From contig NZ_KQ947378.1 in the NCBI RefSeq assembly GCF_001484765.1, positions 62,001-126,000 of the forward strand: DNA of 64,000 bases. The letters run 5' to 3'. This document shows, piece by piece, positions 1-12,518 of this stretch. The stretch is from Entomohabitans teleogrylli (GTDB lineage Bacteria; Pseudomonadota; Gammaproteobacteria; Enterobacterales; Enterobacteriaceae). Each line of letters begins with the position of its first letter. Position 1 is the stretch's first letter. The translations under genes and the position numbers were made by a program. The notes under the pieces were generated by a model. That model ran no database searches. It was not told where the DNA came from and saw only the letters and a program-made list of their open reading frames with translations.

Positions 1-560
1 ACCCTTATAAGCTGATGGATCAGGCTGCGGAAAAAACCTTTAGCCGCCTGAAAAACGAGCAGCCGCAGATTCGCCAGAACCCTAACTATCTACGCGATAT
101 CGTCGATCAGGAGTTGCTGCCGTACGTGCAGATTAAATACGCCGGCGCGCTGGTGCTGGGCCGTTATTACAAAGACGCGACGCCGGCGCAGCGGGACGCT
201 TATTTCGCGGCGTTCCGCGAATACCTCAAGCAGGCCTACGGCCAGGCGTTGGCGATGTATCATGGTCAGACCTACCAGATAGCCCCTGAGCAGCCGCTGG
301 GCGACGCGACTATCCTGCCTATTCGTGTGACTATCCTCGATCCTAATGGTCGTCCGCCGGTGCGCCTGGATTTCCAGTGGCGCAAGAATACTCAGACCGG
401 TCACTGGCAGGCCTTTGACATGATTGCCGAAGGAGTCAGTATGATCACCACCAAGCAGAATGAGTGGAGCGACGTGCTGCGCACTAAAGGCGTTGACGGC
501 TTAACTGCTCTGCTGAAGTCCGCAGCCAGCCAGCCAATCACCCTGGACGAGAAAAAGTAA
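1..560 (+). CDS. mlaC: MlaC, periplasmic phospholipid shuttle (5'-truncated by window edge)
   Basis: The reading frame is already open at base 3 and encodes PYKLMDQ before the first Met, so the gene starts outside the window and lacks its signal peptide here. The remaining ~186 codons match E. coli MlaC (about 211 aa) closely, including the stretch RLDFQWRKN and MIAEGVSMI. In the Mla system, MlaC carries phospholipid between the outer-membrane MlaA-porin complex and the inner-membrane MlaFEDB ABC complex and so maintains outer-membrane lipid asymmetry. Its stop codon overlaps the mlaB start by one base (TAATG), as expected for the mlaFEDCB operon. Confidence 0.97.
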   Translation, partial: PYKLMDQAAEKTFSRLKNEQPQIRQNPNYLRDIVDQELLPYVQIKYAGALVLGRYYKDATPAQRDAYFAAFREYLKQAYGQALAMYHGQTYQIAPEQPLGDATILPIRVTILDPNGRPPVRLDFQWRKNTQTGHWQAFDMIAEGVSMITTKQNEWSDVLRTKGVDGLTALLKSAASQPITLDEKK

Positions 561-856
561 TGGCCAGCGCCTTACGCTGGGAACATAAAGCGGGTCGTCT
601 GGCGCTGAGCGGCGAGCTGGAAAGCGAAACGCTGAATCCGTTATGGGATGAACGCGAGCAGGTTACCCGGGATATCTCGCATATTGATGTCTCCGGACTT
701 TCGCGTGTGGATACCGCCGGGCTGGCGCTGCTGGTGCACCTGGTGTCGCTGGCGCAGCGCCAGCGCAAAGACCTTCAGGTCACCGGCGCCGGTGATAAAC
801 TGACGACGCTGGCGCAGTTGTATAATTTGTCGCCTGATTTACTACCGCTGGCATAA
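560..856 (+). CDS. mlaB: MlaB, STAS-domain subunit of the MlaFEDB complex
   Basis: This 98-aa cytoplasmic protein is a single STAS domain, about the usual length. The signature SRVDTAGLALL is present, with Thr52 at the position reported to matter for MlaB function. MlaB binds the ATPase MlaF and stabilises the phospholipid ABC transporter. It is the last gene of the mla operon: it starts one base inside the mlaC stop and is followed by a strong intrinsic terminator. N- and C-terminal residues differ from E. coli, but the core is clearly homologous. Confidence 0.96.
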   Translation: MASALRWEHKAGRLALSGELESETLNPLWDEREQVTRDISHIDVSGLSRVDTAGLALLVHLVSLAQRQRKDLQVTGAGDKLTTLAQLYNLSPDLLPLA

Positions 857-885
857 CCGCGGTGTTTTCAGCGCGTTACTGGAAG

Positions 886-917
886 GGCCCCGAAAATATT
901 GAGTCGGGGCCTTTTTT
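886..917 (+). terminator. Intrinsic terminator of the mla operon
   Basis: An 8-bp stem GGCCCCGA/TCGGGGCC (886-893 with 904-911) with a 10-base loop is followed directly by TTTTTT. It lies 30 bp after mlaB. Confidence 0.9.
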
Positions 918-986
918 CATATTTAAGACCACAGCACTTTCCTCTAAGATGTGATGCTGTTTGTTAACCGACGATTAGTAGATCCC

Positions 987-1241
987 ATGGAAAATCATGA
1001 AATTCAGACCGTGCTGATGAACGCACTGCCCCTCCAGGAAGTCCACGTCTCCGGCGATGGCAGCCATTTTCAGGTGATTGCCGTAGGGGATATGTTCGCC
1101 GATTTAAGTCGTGTCAAAAAACAGCAGGCGATCTACGCGCCGCTGATGGAATACATCGCGGATAACCGCATCCACGCGCTGTCGATCAAAGCCTACACCC
1201 CGCAGGAATGGGAACGCGATCGTAAATTGAATGGTTTTTGA
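987..1241 (+). CDS. ibaG: IbaG, BolA-family protein
   Basis: The 84-aa product matches E. coli IbaG (YrbA) almost end to end, including [10 protein letters not shown] and the C-terminal ERDRKLNGF. BolA-family proteins pair with monothiol glutaredoxins to bind Fe-S clusters; IbaG is linked to acid tolerance in E. coli. I chose the ATG at 987 (MENHEIQ) because homology begins there; an in-frame ATG at 951 would add 12 residues without obvious homology. It stands between the mla terminator and murA and is probably co-transcribed with murA, 52 bp downstream. Confidence 0.93.
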   Translation: MENHEIQTVLMNALPLQEVHVSGDGSHFQVIAVGDMFADLSRVKKQQAIYAPLMEYIADNRIHALSIKAYTPQEWERDRKLNGF

Positions 1242-1275
1242 GTTATCGGCCCGACGTCGGTAGCAATGTAATTGA

Positions 1276-2553
<1,278 letters not shown>

Positions 2554-2580
2554 GCGGCGACCGCAGCGTTACAGAAATGC

Positions 2581-2606
2581 CGGGGCGTTAATCGCCCCGT
2601 TTTTTT
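2581..2606. terminator. Terminator after murA, overlapping the 3' end of sfsB
   Basis: CGGGGCG-TTAAT-CGCCCCG (2581-2599) is followed by TTTTTTT on the plus strand. The convergent sfsB stop codon lies in the T-run, so the hairpin can serve both genes. Confidence 0.9.
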
Positions 2607-2868
2607 AGCGGTTACGGATCAGTTTCTGGCGATCGATAAACTCATGAGTGATCGGATCGTGATAGCGCGAAGGCCAGATAACCCACGGCTCCACGCCGAT
2701 TGCCTGCGCAATAAGCCATTCACCTTTTGGCCAGGGGCGGGTCAACGCATTCGCCAGTGTAGAAGAACTCAGCCCGGCTTTGCGGGACTCGGCGGCGAGT
2801 GACGTTCCCTGTTTACGCAGCGCAGCAATAATATCGGCCGGATGCCAGTCGATGAATTTCCTTTCCAT
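2605..2868 (-). CDS. sfsB: SfsB (Nlp), Ner-like DNA-binding protein
   Basis: The 87-aa product has the Ner/Nlp winged-helix fold signature, with DWHPADIIAALRKQGTSLAA leading into the helix-turn-helix and SSSTLANALTRPWPKGE following. E. coli SfsB (Nlp) has 92 aa; the C-terminal tail differs. The family derives from phage Mu-type Ner repressors, and E. coli SfsB was named for an effect on maltose gene expression. It converges on murA and is separated from ispB by about 196 bp, in which I see no further gene. Confidence 0.93.
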   Translation of the reverse strand: MERKFIDWHPADIIAALRKQGTSLAAESRKAGLSSSTLANALTRPWPKGEWLIAQAIGVEPWVIWPSRYHDPITHEFIDRQKLIRNR

Positions 2869-3064
2869 TTTTTCTCCCTGTACTCAATGTCAAGCTTTCG
2901 GCAATCGCTTTATGCGGAAGCTTACTTTACCGTATAACGTTTCCAAATGGTTTCAATAAATTCTTAATGTATTCGGAAATGTGCAGGGCGACACACAGTG
3001 ATGTAATTGGGGTGAAATAAGGAATCGCAGGGAAAGCGGCCCGCGCGCAAACGCAGGCCAGGGA

Positions 3065-4036
3065 TTAATAATGGCGTTGAACTGACAGGTGCGCCAGACC
3101 AATCAGCGCTTCTTTGTGAGGAGAGTCGGGCAAAACGGCCAGCGCGGCAATGGCTTTATCGGCTTCCTGCTCGGCGCGCATTTGCGTCCACTCCAGAGAG
3201 CCGCAGGCGGCCATGGTTTCCAGAACCGGTTCCAGTAAATGGCGACCATTACCCTGGATAATCGCATCGCGGATCATCTGCGCCTGTTCCGGGGTGCCGT
3301 GGCGCATGGCGTGCAGCAGCGGCAACGTCGGTTTACCTTCATTAAGATCGTCGCCAACATTTTTACCCAGCGTTTTACCGTCAGCGCTGTAATCCAGCAG
3401 ATCGTCAACTAACTGAAACGCCGTACCGAGGTAGCGTCCGTAATCCTGCATCGCCTGTTCCTGGGCTGCGTCTGCGCCGGCCAGAATCGCAGAACACTGG
3501 GAAGCCGCTTCGAACAAACGCGCGGTCTTACTATAGATGACGCGCATGTAGTTCTCTTCGCTGATATCCGGATCGTTGACGTTCATCAACTGTAGCACTT
3601 CGCCTTCGGCAATCACGTTAACGGCCTCTGACATGATACGCAGGACTTTCAGGGAGCCGAGGCTGGTCATCATCTGGAAGGCGCGGGTATAGATGAAATC
3701 GCCCACCAGTACGCTGGCGGCGTTGCCAAAGGCGGCATTCGCGGTGGCTTTACCGCGGCGCATGTCGGACTCATCTACAACGTCATCGTGAAGCAGCGTG
3801 GCGGTATGGATAAACTCGATGAGCGCCGCAATGGTGATGTGGGCCTCACCCTGATAACCGAGCGACCGTGCCGCCAGTACCGCGATCATTGGGCGAATAC
3901 GTTTTCCGCCGCCGCTGATGATGTAGTAGCCCAATTGGTTGATGAGCTGAACGTCGGAACTGAGTTGTTCGAGGATTGTCGCGTTGACTCCCGCCATATC
4001 TTGCGCGGTTAACTGGTTAATATTTTCTAAATTCAT
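3065..4036 (-). CDS. ispB: IspB, octaprenyl diphosphate synthase
   Basis: This 323-aa trans-polyprenyl synthase builds the C40 side chain of ubiquinone and menaquinone from FPP and IPP. Both aspartate-rich Mg-diphosphate motifs are present: DDVVD at residues 84-88 and DDLLD in the second half, together with the GGKRIRP substrate-binding motif near residue 43. Its length equals the E. coli protein. It is divergent from rplU, with a 258-bp spacer holding the rplU promoter. IspB is essential in E. coli. Confidence 0.97.
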   Translation of the reverse strand: MNLENINQLTAQDMAGVNATILEQLSSDVQLINQLGYYIISGGGKRIRPMIAVLAARSLGYQGEAHITIAALIEFIHTATLLHDDVVDESDMRRGKATANAAFGNAASVLVGDFIYTRAFQMMTSLGSLKVLRIMSEAVNVIAEGEVLQLMNVNDPDISEENYMRVIYSKTARLFEAASQCSAILAGADAAQEQAMQDYGRYLGTAFQLVDDLLDYSADGKTLGKNVGDDLNEGKPTLPLLHAMRHGTPEQAQMIRDAIIQGNGRHLLEPVLETMAACGSLEWTQMRAEQEADKAIAALAVLPDSPHKEALIGLAHLSVQRHY

Positions 4037-4194
4037 CGCAAAAATCTGGCCATCGTTCCGTTACCACAGGTGATCTATGGAATTAACGAGATTGTTAAAA
4101 TACCTACCGTAGTGCTGATTGTACCGAAAAACGGCGACAGTTAAACGCTGCAATCACGGTTGCGTTTTTTTTCTACGCAGAATGACAATCGCAC

Positions 4195-4223
4195 TTGTCA
4201 AAGCCTCACGATTTGCGTAATAT
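4195..4223 (+). promoter_or_regulatory. Sigma70 promoter of rplU-rpmA
   Basis: TTGTCA (4195-4200), a 17-bp spacer and TAATAT (4218-4223) form a near-consensus promoter about 70 bp before rplU, in the ispB-rplU divergent region. Confidence 0.75.
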
Positions 4224-4249
4224 TCGCGCCCTATTGTGAATATTTATAG

Positions 4250-4606
<357 letters not shown>

Positions 4607-4627
4607 TTACCAGGGGAGCATATATAA

Positions 4628-4885
<258 letters not shown>

Positions 4886-4911
4886 GTTTTTCGTGTCCCG
4901 GTAACGGATGG

Positions 4912-4940
4912 AAGCCCCGCAACGTGTTGCGGGGCTTTTT
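4912..4940 (+). terminator. Terminator after rpmA
   Basis: GCCCCGCAAC/GTTGCGGGGC hairpin with a tiny loop, followed by TTTTT, 27 bp after the rpmA stop. Confidence 0.9.
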
Positions 4941-5005
4941 ACATTCTTACACCGACGCCTCAGATCCAGCGGGCGTTTGATGGCGGTACGGTAAAGGAAT
5001 TGGTA

Positions 5006-7160
<2,155 letters not shown>

Positions 7161-7167
7161 TTAACGA

Positions 7168-7197
7168 CCGGGAGCCTGAAGGCTCCCGGTGTGTTTT
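7168..7197 (+). terminator. Terminator after obgE
   Basis: CCGGGAGCC-TGAA-GGCTCCCGG (7168-7189) followed by TGTGTTTT. It closes the rplU-to-obgE unit; the next 110 bp to the convergent pmrB-like gene show no gene. Confidence 0.85.
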
Positions 7198-7308
7198 GAC
7201 CCTTAGAAATATTTCTTCCGGTGCACCGGCTGCCATGACCGCCAGTGGAGGTTTGCGCCAGATATCCGGATGTTGCCTGTCTCGCTGTCGCCCTGGGGAC
7301 GGGAAATA

Positions 7309-8367
7309 TTACTGGATGGTATGCGGCAGCCAACAGCCGGCGTTCAGCCCCGGTCCGTCAGTGCGGTTGTCGAGAATCAACCTGCCATGATGTAACTGCG
7401 TAATGCGCTGGACGATACTCAGCCCGAGGCCGCTGCCGCCATAGCGCTGATCGAGACGGCGCCAGGGCTCCACAAGGGTTTTGCGATGCTGCTCGTCAAT
7501 CCCCGGTCCTTCGTCAAGCACGTTGAGCCGTGTCCCCGTGGCCTCTTCCCGCAGCTCGACGCGAATCATGCTGCCTTCCGGGCTGTAGCGGGATGCATTT
7601 TCCAGCAGATTGCGCAGTAGCAGACGTAACAGCACCGCATCGCCCTGAACAGCCAGTGAAGAAGGGGCAGGCCAGGCGATCTGTTGCCGCCGTCGGGCGG
7701 CCAGCTCCTCCATTTCCATGGTCAACGGGGCGACGATTTGTTCACTCCAGTTGATATCGCTGTAGTGGCCGCTGGCCAGCGCCTGGCCAGCCCGTGACAG
7801 CATCAGCAATTGCTCGATGGTATGCATCAGCAGATCAACCCGTTCGACCAGCATCCCGGCCTGAGCCGTGCCTGCCTGCTCCATTAACTCCAGATGCAGG
7901 CGGATCCCCGCCAGCGGTGTGCGCAGCTCATGGGCGGCATCGGCGGTAAAGAGCCGCTCCTGTTGAATAGTATGGTCGAGCCGGGCCAGTAACTGGTTAA
8001 GGGAACTGGTCACCGCCACCATCTCTTCCATATCCGAATACATAGGCAGCGGCGTCAGGTTATCCGCTGAACGGCCAGACAGACTGGTACGCAGCCGGTT
8101 TAACGGGCGGGTGATCCAGGTTACGGCCCAGAAGGAGAAAAACAGCGTGAAGCCGACCATCACCAGGGAAGGAACCAGTAGTGAGGCGATGGCCTCGCGG
8201 ATCTCTTTTTCGACATGCTGATTGCGCGCCCTGGCAGACAGCGTTTCATTGACCAGGAAACCGATCTGTTCGCGGCTCTCATGCCACAGCCAGATAACGC
8301 TGATAAGCTGAAAAAACAGCAGAATGATCGCCAGCAGAATCATAAGGCGGCGGCGCATGCTGGTCAC
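7309..8367 (-). CDS. PmrB/BasS-like sensor histidine kinase
   Basis: The 352-aa inner-membrane kinase matches E. coli BasS (PmrB) along its length: a first membrane segment (LIISVIWLW-like region), a short periplasmic loop, a second segment, HAMP linker, H-box AADAAHELRTPLAGIRLHLE, N-box LLRNLLENASRYSP and G-boxes DEGPGID and GSGLGLSIV. BasS senses Fe(III), Al(III) and low pH and governs lipid A modification. Start: GTG 8367 overlaps the regulator stop (GTGA); ATG 8358 is an alternative. In E. coli basRS is elsewhere, next to eptA. Here the locus follows dacB, so the regulon may differ; I therefore leave the symbol open. Confidence 0.85.
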   Translation of the reverse strand: MTSMRRRLMILLAIILLFFQLISVIWLWHESREQIGFLVNETLSARARNQHVEKEIREAIASLLVPSLVMVGFTLFFSFWAVTWITRPLNRLRTSLSGRSADNLTPLPMYSDMEEMVAVTSSLNQLLARLDHTIQQERLFTADAAHELRTPLAGIRLHLELMEQAGTAQAGMLVERVDLLMHTIEQLLMLSRAGQALASGHYSDINWSEQIVAPLTMEMEELAARRRQQIAWPAPSSLAVQGDAVLLRLLLRNLLENASRYSPEGSMIRVELREEATGTRLNVLDEGPGIDEQHRKTLVEPWRRLDQRYGGSGLGLSIVQRITQLHHGRLILDNRTDGPGLNAGCWLPHTIQ

Positions 8368-9026
8368 GAATGGCTCTCCAGACGGTAACCGACGCCGCGC
8401 ACCGTTTTGATGCGATCTTTACCCAGTTTGCGGCGCAGGTTGTGAATATGTACCTCCAGGGTATTGGAGCCCGGATCATCCTGCCAACTGTAGATATCCT
8501 GCTGCAGCGTTTCGCGGTGCACCGTCTGGCCAACCCGCATGATAAGCCGCGTCAGTAGGGCGAATTCTTTGGGCGTCACCTCCACTGGCATGTCGTCCAG
8601 CAACACCTGACGGGAACTAAGATTAAGGGTCAGATTATCATGCTGAATCAGATTATCGCTCTGGCCCTGGTAGCGGCGAATCAGCGCCCGAACGCGCGCC
8701 TGAAGCTCTACCAGCGCAAACGGCTTCACCAGATAGTCGTCGGCGCCGGCATCCAGGCCGCTGACCCGATCTTCCAGCGCATCGCGGGCGGTCAGTATTA
8801 ATACTGCCGTACTGACCCCCCGGCGGCGCCACTGACCAAGCAGCTCCGCGCCGTCTTTATCCGGCAGACCGAGATCGAGGATCACCAGGCTATATTCTCC
8901 GCTTTGCAATAACGCGTCGGCTTCGGCGGCGCTGCCTGCGCAATCCAGGGCATAGCCCTCTTTACTGAGCGCAATTGAAAGCCCTTCCTGCAGCAGCGTA
9001 TCGTCTTCAACAATCAGTAGCTTCAT
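8364..9026 (-). CDS. PmrA/BasR-like OmpR-family response regulator
   Basis: This 220-aa cytoplasmic regulator has a receiver domain with the phospho-acceptor Asp51 in LVILDLGLPDKDG, the ILTARDA and GADDYLVKPF motifs, and an OmpR/PhoB winged helix near the C-terminus (NTLEVHIHNLRRKLG, TVRGVGYRLE). It resembles E. coli BasR (222 aa). I chose ATG 9026; an in-frame TTG at 9032 would overlap the dacB stop. Its start is 2 bases after the dacB stop, and its stop overlaps the kinase start by 4 bases, so dacB, regulator and kinase look translationally coupled. Confidence 0.88.
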   Translation of the reverse strand: MKLLIVEDDTLLQEGLSIALSKEGYALDCAGSAAEADALLQSGEYSLVILDLGLPDKDGAELLGQWRRRGVSTAVLILTARDALEDRVSGLDAGADDYLVKPFALVELQARVRALIRRYQGQSDNLIQHDNLTLNLSSRQVLLDDMPVEVTPKEFALLTRLIMRVGQTVHRETLQQDIYSWQDDPGSNTLEVHIHNLRRKLGKDRIKTVRGVGYRLESHS

Positions 9027-9028
9027 CG

Positions 9029-10465
9029 TCAATTATTCTGGTAGATGTCTTTGTACAGACGACTCTCAAAACGCACCAGCGGGATACGCCGGTTGCGCTG
9101 ATCGGCTGGCTCGACGGCATAACCCGACAGATACTGGACAAACGCCATGCGCTGACCGCTGGCGGTGGTAATAAACCCAGCCAGATTATAGACCCCCTGC
9201 AGGGATCCGGTTTTTGCCGACACTTTACCGTCCACGCCCGCCTGATTCAGGCCGGCACGGTACTGTAGCGAACCATCGTGCCCCGCCAGCGGTAGCATTG
9301 TAATAAAATTCAACTGGCTGTCGTTCTGAGCAATGTACTGCAAAATTTGCATCATGGTTGCGGGGGCGATCAGGTTATGGCGCGAAAGACCGGAGCCGTC
9401 AACCACGATCGTGTTGCCGAGACTAATGCCCGCTTTCTGGCGCAATAACTGGCGTACTGCATCAGCGCCGGCGCGCCAGGTACCGGGGACGCCATAGTAG
9501 CTGTGCCCAATGGTTCGAAAGACGGTATCGGCAATCATGTTATCAGACTTTTTCAGCATCACTGTTAACAGCTCATGCAGTGGCGCTGACTGAGTGCTGG
9601 CGAGTACGGTACCGGGCGGGTTCGGCTGTGTCTGGCGCAACAGCGTGCCGGTATAATCAATACTGGCGCTCTTCAGCTCGGCTTTTAGCAGAGCGCCGGC
9701 ATAGCTGGCGCCGTCCTGAATGGCGAACGCCAGCGGAAGTGGATCGCTGCGCTGAGACAGGCAGCCGGTCAGGGTATAGCGGTTAAGATCGCCGGTGACC
9801 ACGTCCAGCTCGCAGTACTGAGCTTCCGCGGAGCCCCGCGCCAGCGTTTTCACCTGACTGAAAACGGTGACCGGATAATAAGACGCGATGCGTACAAAAG
9901 CCGGATCGCCGGCCTTTGGCGCACTGCTCAGCGACACGGAAAAGCAGTTTTTATCGACAATAGCCGCCGAAGGCGGTGCGCTGAAGCACTGGGTCATGTC
10001 GTTCCACGGCCAGCCGGGGGCTTTATCATGGCTGGCGAATACGGAGGTATCGATCATCACGTTACCGCGGATTTGGCGCACTCCGGCTTTTGACAGGGTG
10101 GCGATCATATTGCGCAATTGCTGGCGCTTCAGGGTCGGATCGCCGGAAAAGCGCGCGATCAGATCACCTTCCAGTACACCATTTTTTATCGCGCCGCGGC
10201 TTTCCAGCGTGGTGGTGAATCGGTAATCCGCACCGAGTTGCAGCAGAGCGGCCAGGGCGGTGATCACTTTCTGAGTACTGGCGGGCAGCGCCATTTGCTG
10301 GCTGTGATAATCGATAACCGGCGCACTGGCGCCCACTTTTTGAACCATTAACGCCAGGTTTGCTCCCGCCGGTAACTGATTAACGTACTCTTCTACACTG
10401 GCGGCATGGGCGGTTAACGCCGCCGAGCAGCCCAACATGGCGACGACAAATCTGGAAAATTGCAT
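9029..10465 (-). CDS. dacB: DacB (PBP4), D-alanyl-D-alanine carboxypeptidase/endopeptidase
   Basis: This 478-aa periplasmic class C penicillin-binding protein has a cleavable signal peptide (about residues 1-21, ending LTAHA). The SxxK motif is STQK at 63-66, the SxN motif appears as KKSDNM, and the KTG triad as SAKTGS. PBP4 cleaves D-Ala from pentapeptides and meso-DAP-D-Ala crosslinks. The start at 10465 (MQFSRF) aligns with E. coli; a longer in-frame start adds nine unlikely residues. Unlike E. coli, a two-component system is attached directly at its 3' end. Confidence 0.96.
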   Translation of the reverse strand: MQFSRFVVAMLGCSAALTAHAASVEEYVNQLPAGANLALMVQKVGASAPVIDYHSQQMALPASTQKVITALAALLQLGADYRFTTTLESRGAIKNGVLEGDLIARFSGDPTLKRQQLRNMIATLSKAGVRQIRGNVMIDTSVFASHDKAPGWPWNDMTQCFSAPPSAAIVDKNCFSVSLSSAPKAGDPAFVRIASYYPVTVFSQVKTLARGSAEAQYCELDVVTGDLNRYTLTGCLSQRSDPLPLAFAIQDGASYAGALLKAELKSASIDYTGTLLRQTQPNPPGTVLASTQSAPLHELLTVMLKKSDNMIADTVFRTIGHSYYGVPGTWRAGADAVRQLLRQKAGISLGNTIVVDGSGLSRHNLIAPATMMQILQYIAQNDSQLNFITMLPLAGHDGSLQYRAGLNQAGVDGKVSAKTGSLQGVYNLAGFITTASGQRMAFVQYLSGYAVEPADQRNRRIPLVRFESRLYKDIYQNN

Positions 10466-10585
10466 AATCTCGCGGTTACAGCCTGGAAACACGGTGCCGT
10501 CATACTAAGGCGCATCGCCCCGTAAAGTAAACGATGACCCTCAGGGAACTTCAGGGTAAAATGTTTATCAAAATGAAAAATCGAT

Positions 10586-10628
10586 ACTGACCTGGAGGAT
10601 GCGCTCCGGGTCAGTTTTCTTTTGTTTT
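10586..10628 (+). ncRNA. greA-leader hairpin and terminator (GraL-type)
   Basis: ACTGACC-T-GGAG-loop-CTCC-G-GGTCAGT (10586-10615) runs into a T-rich tract (TTTTCTTTTGTTTTT). It lies about 100 bp before greA on the same strand. In E. coli the greA leader is terminated at such a site, releasing the short GraL RNA, so this is probably the equivalent. No clear -35/-10 pair was assigned. Confidence 0.6.
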
Positions 10629-10724
10629 TCGTCCGGTAAAGGGTGTGCGCCGCCGGATGAGTGGTAAATACACGCCTGCAGATTTTACCGATTGCTGGGG
10701 TGTTTTATTTAAGAGGTATAACAA

Positions 10725-11201
10725 ATGCAAGCTATTCCGATGACACTACGTGGTGCTGAAAAATTGCGTGAAGAACTGGAGTTTCTGAAGTCGGTTCGGC
10801 GTCCGGAAATCATCGCCGCGATTGCGGAAGCGCGCGAACATGGCGATCTGAAAGAAAACGCAGAGTACCATGCCGCCCGCGAGCAGCAGGGATTTTGTGA
10901 AGGCCGAATCAAAGATATTGAAGCCAAACTTTCTAATGCCCAGGTGATTGATATCACCAAAATGCCGAACAACGGGCGGGTGATTTTTGGCGCGACGGTC
11001 ACCGTGCTGAACCTCGACACGGATGAAGAGCAGACCTATCGCATTGTCGGCGATGATGAAGCGGATTTTAAACAGAACCTGATTTCCGTGAACTCGCCAA
11101 TAGCGCGCGGCCTGGTCGGCAAAGAAGTAGACGATTCGGTCGTCATCGACACGCCTGGGGGGCAGGTAGAATTTGATATCGTGAAGGTCGAGTACCTGTG
11201 A
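10725..11201 (+). CDS. greA: GreA, transcript cleavage factor
   Basis: The 158-aa protein has the antiparallel coiled-coil N-terminal domain with the acidic tip residues in [17 protein letters not shown] and a C-terminal FKBP-like domain. It enters the RNA polymerase secondary channel and stimulates cleavage of backtracked RNA. It is the same length as in E. coli. A ribosome binding site AAGAGG is upstream. It is divergent from dacB. Confidence 0.98.
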   Translation: MQAIPMTLRGAEKLREELEFLKSVRRPEIIAAIAEAREHGDLKENAEYHAAREQQGFCEGRIKDIEAKLSNAQVIDITKMPNNGRVIFGATVTVLNLDTDEEQTYRIVGDDEADFKQNLISVNSPIARGLVGKEVDDSVVIDTPGGQVEFDIVKVEYL

Positions 11202-11245
11202 TATCTGCTACGCTCTACATCAGTGGGGTTTTGTAAAACCAGGTA

Positions 11246-11268
11246 AAAGGCCGCGGTGCGGCCTTTTA
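11246..11268 (+). terminator. Terminator after greA
   Basis: AAAAGGCCGC-GGT-GCGGCCTTTT hairpin, 45 bp after greA. Its A and T flanks would let it work in both directions. Confidence 0.85.
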
Positions 11269-11352
11269 ACCATGGTTGAGGCGTGGCATGTTCACACTCG
11301 CCGCCAGAAGGGTGTTGATTCTGGTAGCCAATTTGGCCGGAACAACGCCTTT

Positions 11353-11646
11353 TTAGCGCGGCAGCGAAATCTTACGCTCTTCGGTGGGGCGGTAAAGAAT
11401 CAGCGTTTTACCGATGACCTGTACATTACAGGCGCCGGTTTCCCGCACGATAGCTTCCACGATCAAGGTCCTGGTATCGCGTTCTTCAGTGGCGATTTTC
11501 ACCTTGATTAACTCATGGTGCTCAAGCGCTTGTTCAATCTCGGCCAGTACCCCTTCGGTCAAACCATTGTTGCCAAGCATGACTACCGGCTTGAGCGAAT
11601 GTGCCAGACCTTTCAGGTGCTGTTTTTGTTTAGTACTCAGATTCAT
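11353..11646 (-). CDS. yhbY: YhbY, CRM-domain RNA-binding protein
   Basis: This 97-aa protein is a single CRS1-YhbY (CRM) domain with the loop VVMLGNNGLTEGVL in place of the GxxG motif region and a basic N-terminus (MNLSTKQKQHLKGLAH). It associates with pre-50S ribosomal particles in E. coli. It is divergent from rlmE, with about 120 bp between them. Confidence 0.95.
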   Translation of the reverse strand: MNLSTKQKQHLKGLAHSLKPVVMLGNNGLTEGVLAEIEQALEHHELIKVKIATEERDTRTLIVEAIVRETGACNVQVIGKTLILYRPTEERKISLPR

Positions 11647-11768
11647 CGTATTTTTTGCTTAGTTGGGATTGAAAACGGTTCATTCTACCGCCATCTCCCC
11701 TCAGTAGCCAAATAACAACCTCCTTTTTTCGGGGCGGAGGTGTTCGATGAACCCGGATGGAATGTGAA

Positions 11769-12398
11769 ATGACAGGTAAAAAGCGTTCTGCCAGCTCCAG
11801 TCGCTGGCTTCAGGAACACTTTAGCGATAAATATGTTCAACAGGCGCAGAAAAAGGGGCTACGTTCCCGCGCCTGGTTTAAACTTGATGAAATACAACAG
11901 AGTGACAAGCTTTTTAAACCGGGAATGACGGTGGTCGATCTCGGCGCCGCCCCTGGTGGATGGTCGCAATATGTGGTAACCCAGATAGGTGGCAGTGGTC
12001 GTATCATCGCTTGCGATCTTTTACCTATGGATCCAATCGTTGGTGTGGACTTCCTTCAGGGGGATTTTCGTGATGAATTAGTCATGAAAGCCCTTATGGA
12101 ACGTGTAGGTGATAGTCAGGTACAGGTTGTCATGTCCGATATGGCGCCGAACATGAGCGGGACGCCTGCTGTAGATATTCCCCGCGCCATGTATCTGGTA
12201 GAGCTGGCGCTTGAAATGTGCCGCGACGTACTGGCTCCCGGGGGGAGTTTTGTAGTGAAAGTGTTTCAGGGCGAAGGTTTCGATGAGTACCTGCGGGAAA
12301 TTCGTTCTCTGTTTACGAAAGTTAAAGTTCGTAAACCGGACTCTTCGCGCGCCCGTTCGCGCGAAGTGTATATTGTAGCGACCGGGCGTAAAGTATAA
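11769..12398 (+). CDS. rlmE: RlmE (RrmJ/FtsJ), 23S rRNA 2'-O-methyltransferase
   Basis: The 209-aa SAM-dependent enzyme methylates U2552 in the A loop of 23S rRNA during late 50S maturation. The SAM-binding motif [13 protein letters not shown] is intact, and the K-D-K-E tetrad regions [21 protein letters not shown] and [10 protein letters not shown] are present. The start ATG 11769 (MTGKKRSAS) aligns with E. coli. ftsH follows after 120 bp, as in the E. coli heat-shock operon. Confidence 0.98.
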   Translation: MTGKKRSASSSRWLQEHFSDKYVQQAQKKGLRSRAWFKLDEIQQSDKLFKPGMTVVDLGAAPGGWSQYVVTQIGGSGRIIACDLLPMDPIVGVDFLQGDFRDELVMKALMERVGDSQVQVVMSDMAPNMSGTPAVDIPRAMYLVELALEMCRDVLAPGGSFVVKVFQGEGFDEYLREIRSLFTKVKVRKPDSSRARSREVYIVATGRKV

Positions 12399-12518
12399 CC
12401 ATGAGTATTCGGGCCCCGGCGGCATAAACCACCGCTGTCGCTTGAAAGACGCTGGATATATAGTATCCTGACGCTGTTTTTAACACAGTTGTAATAAGAG
12501 GTTAATCCCTTGAGTGAC

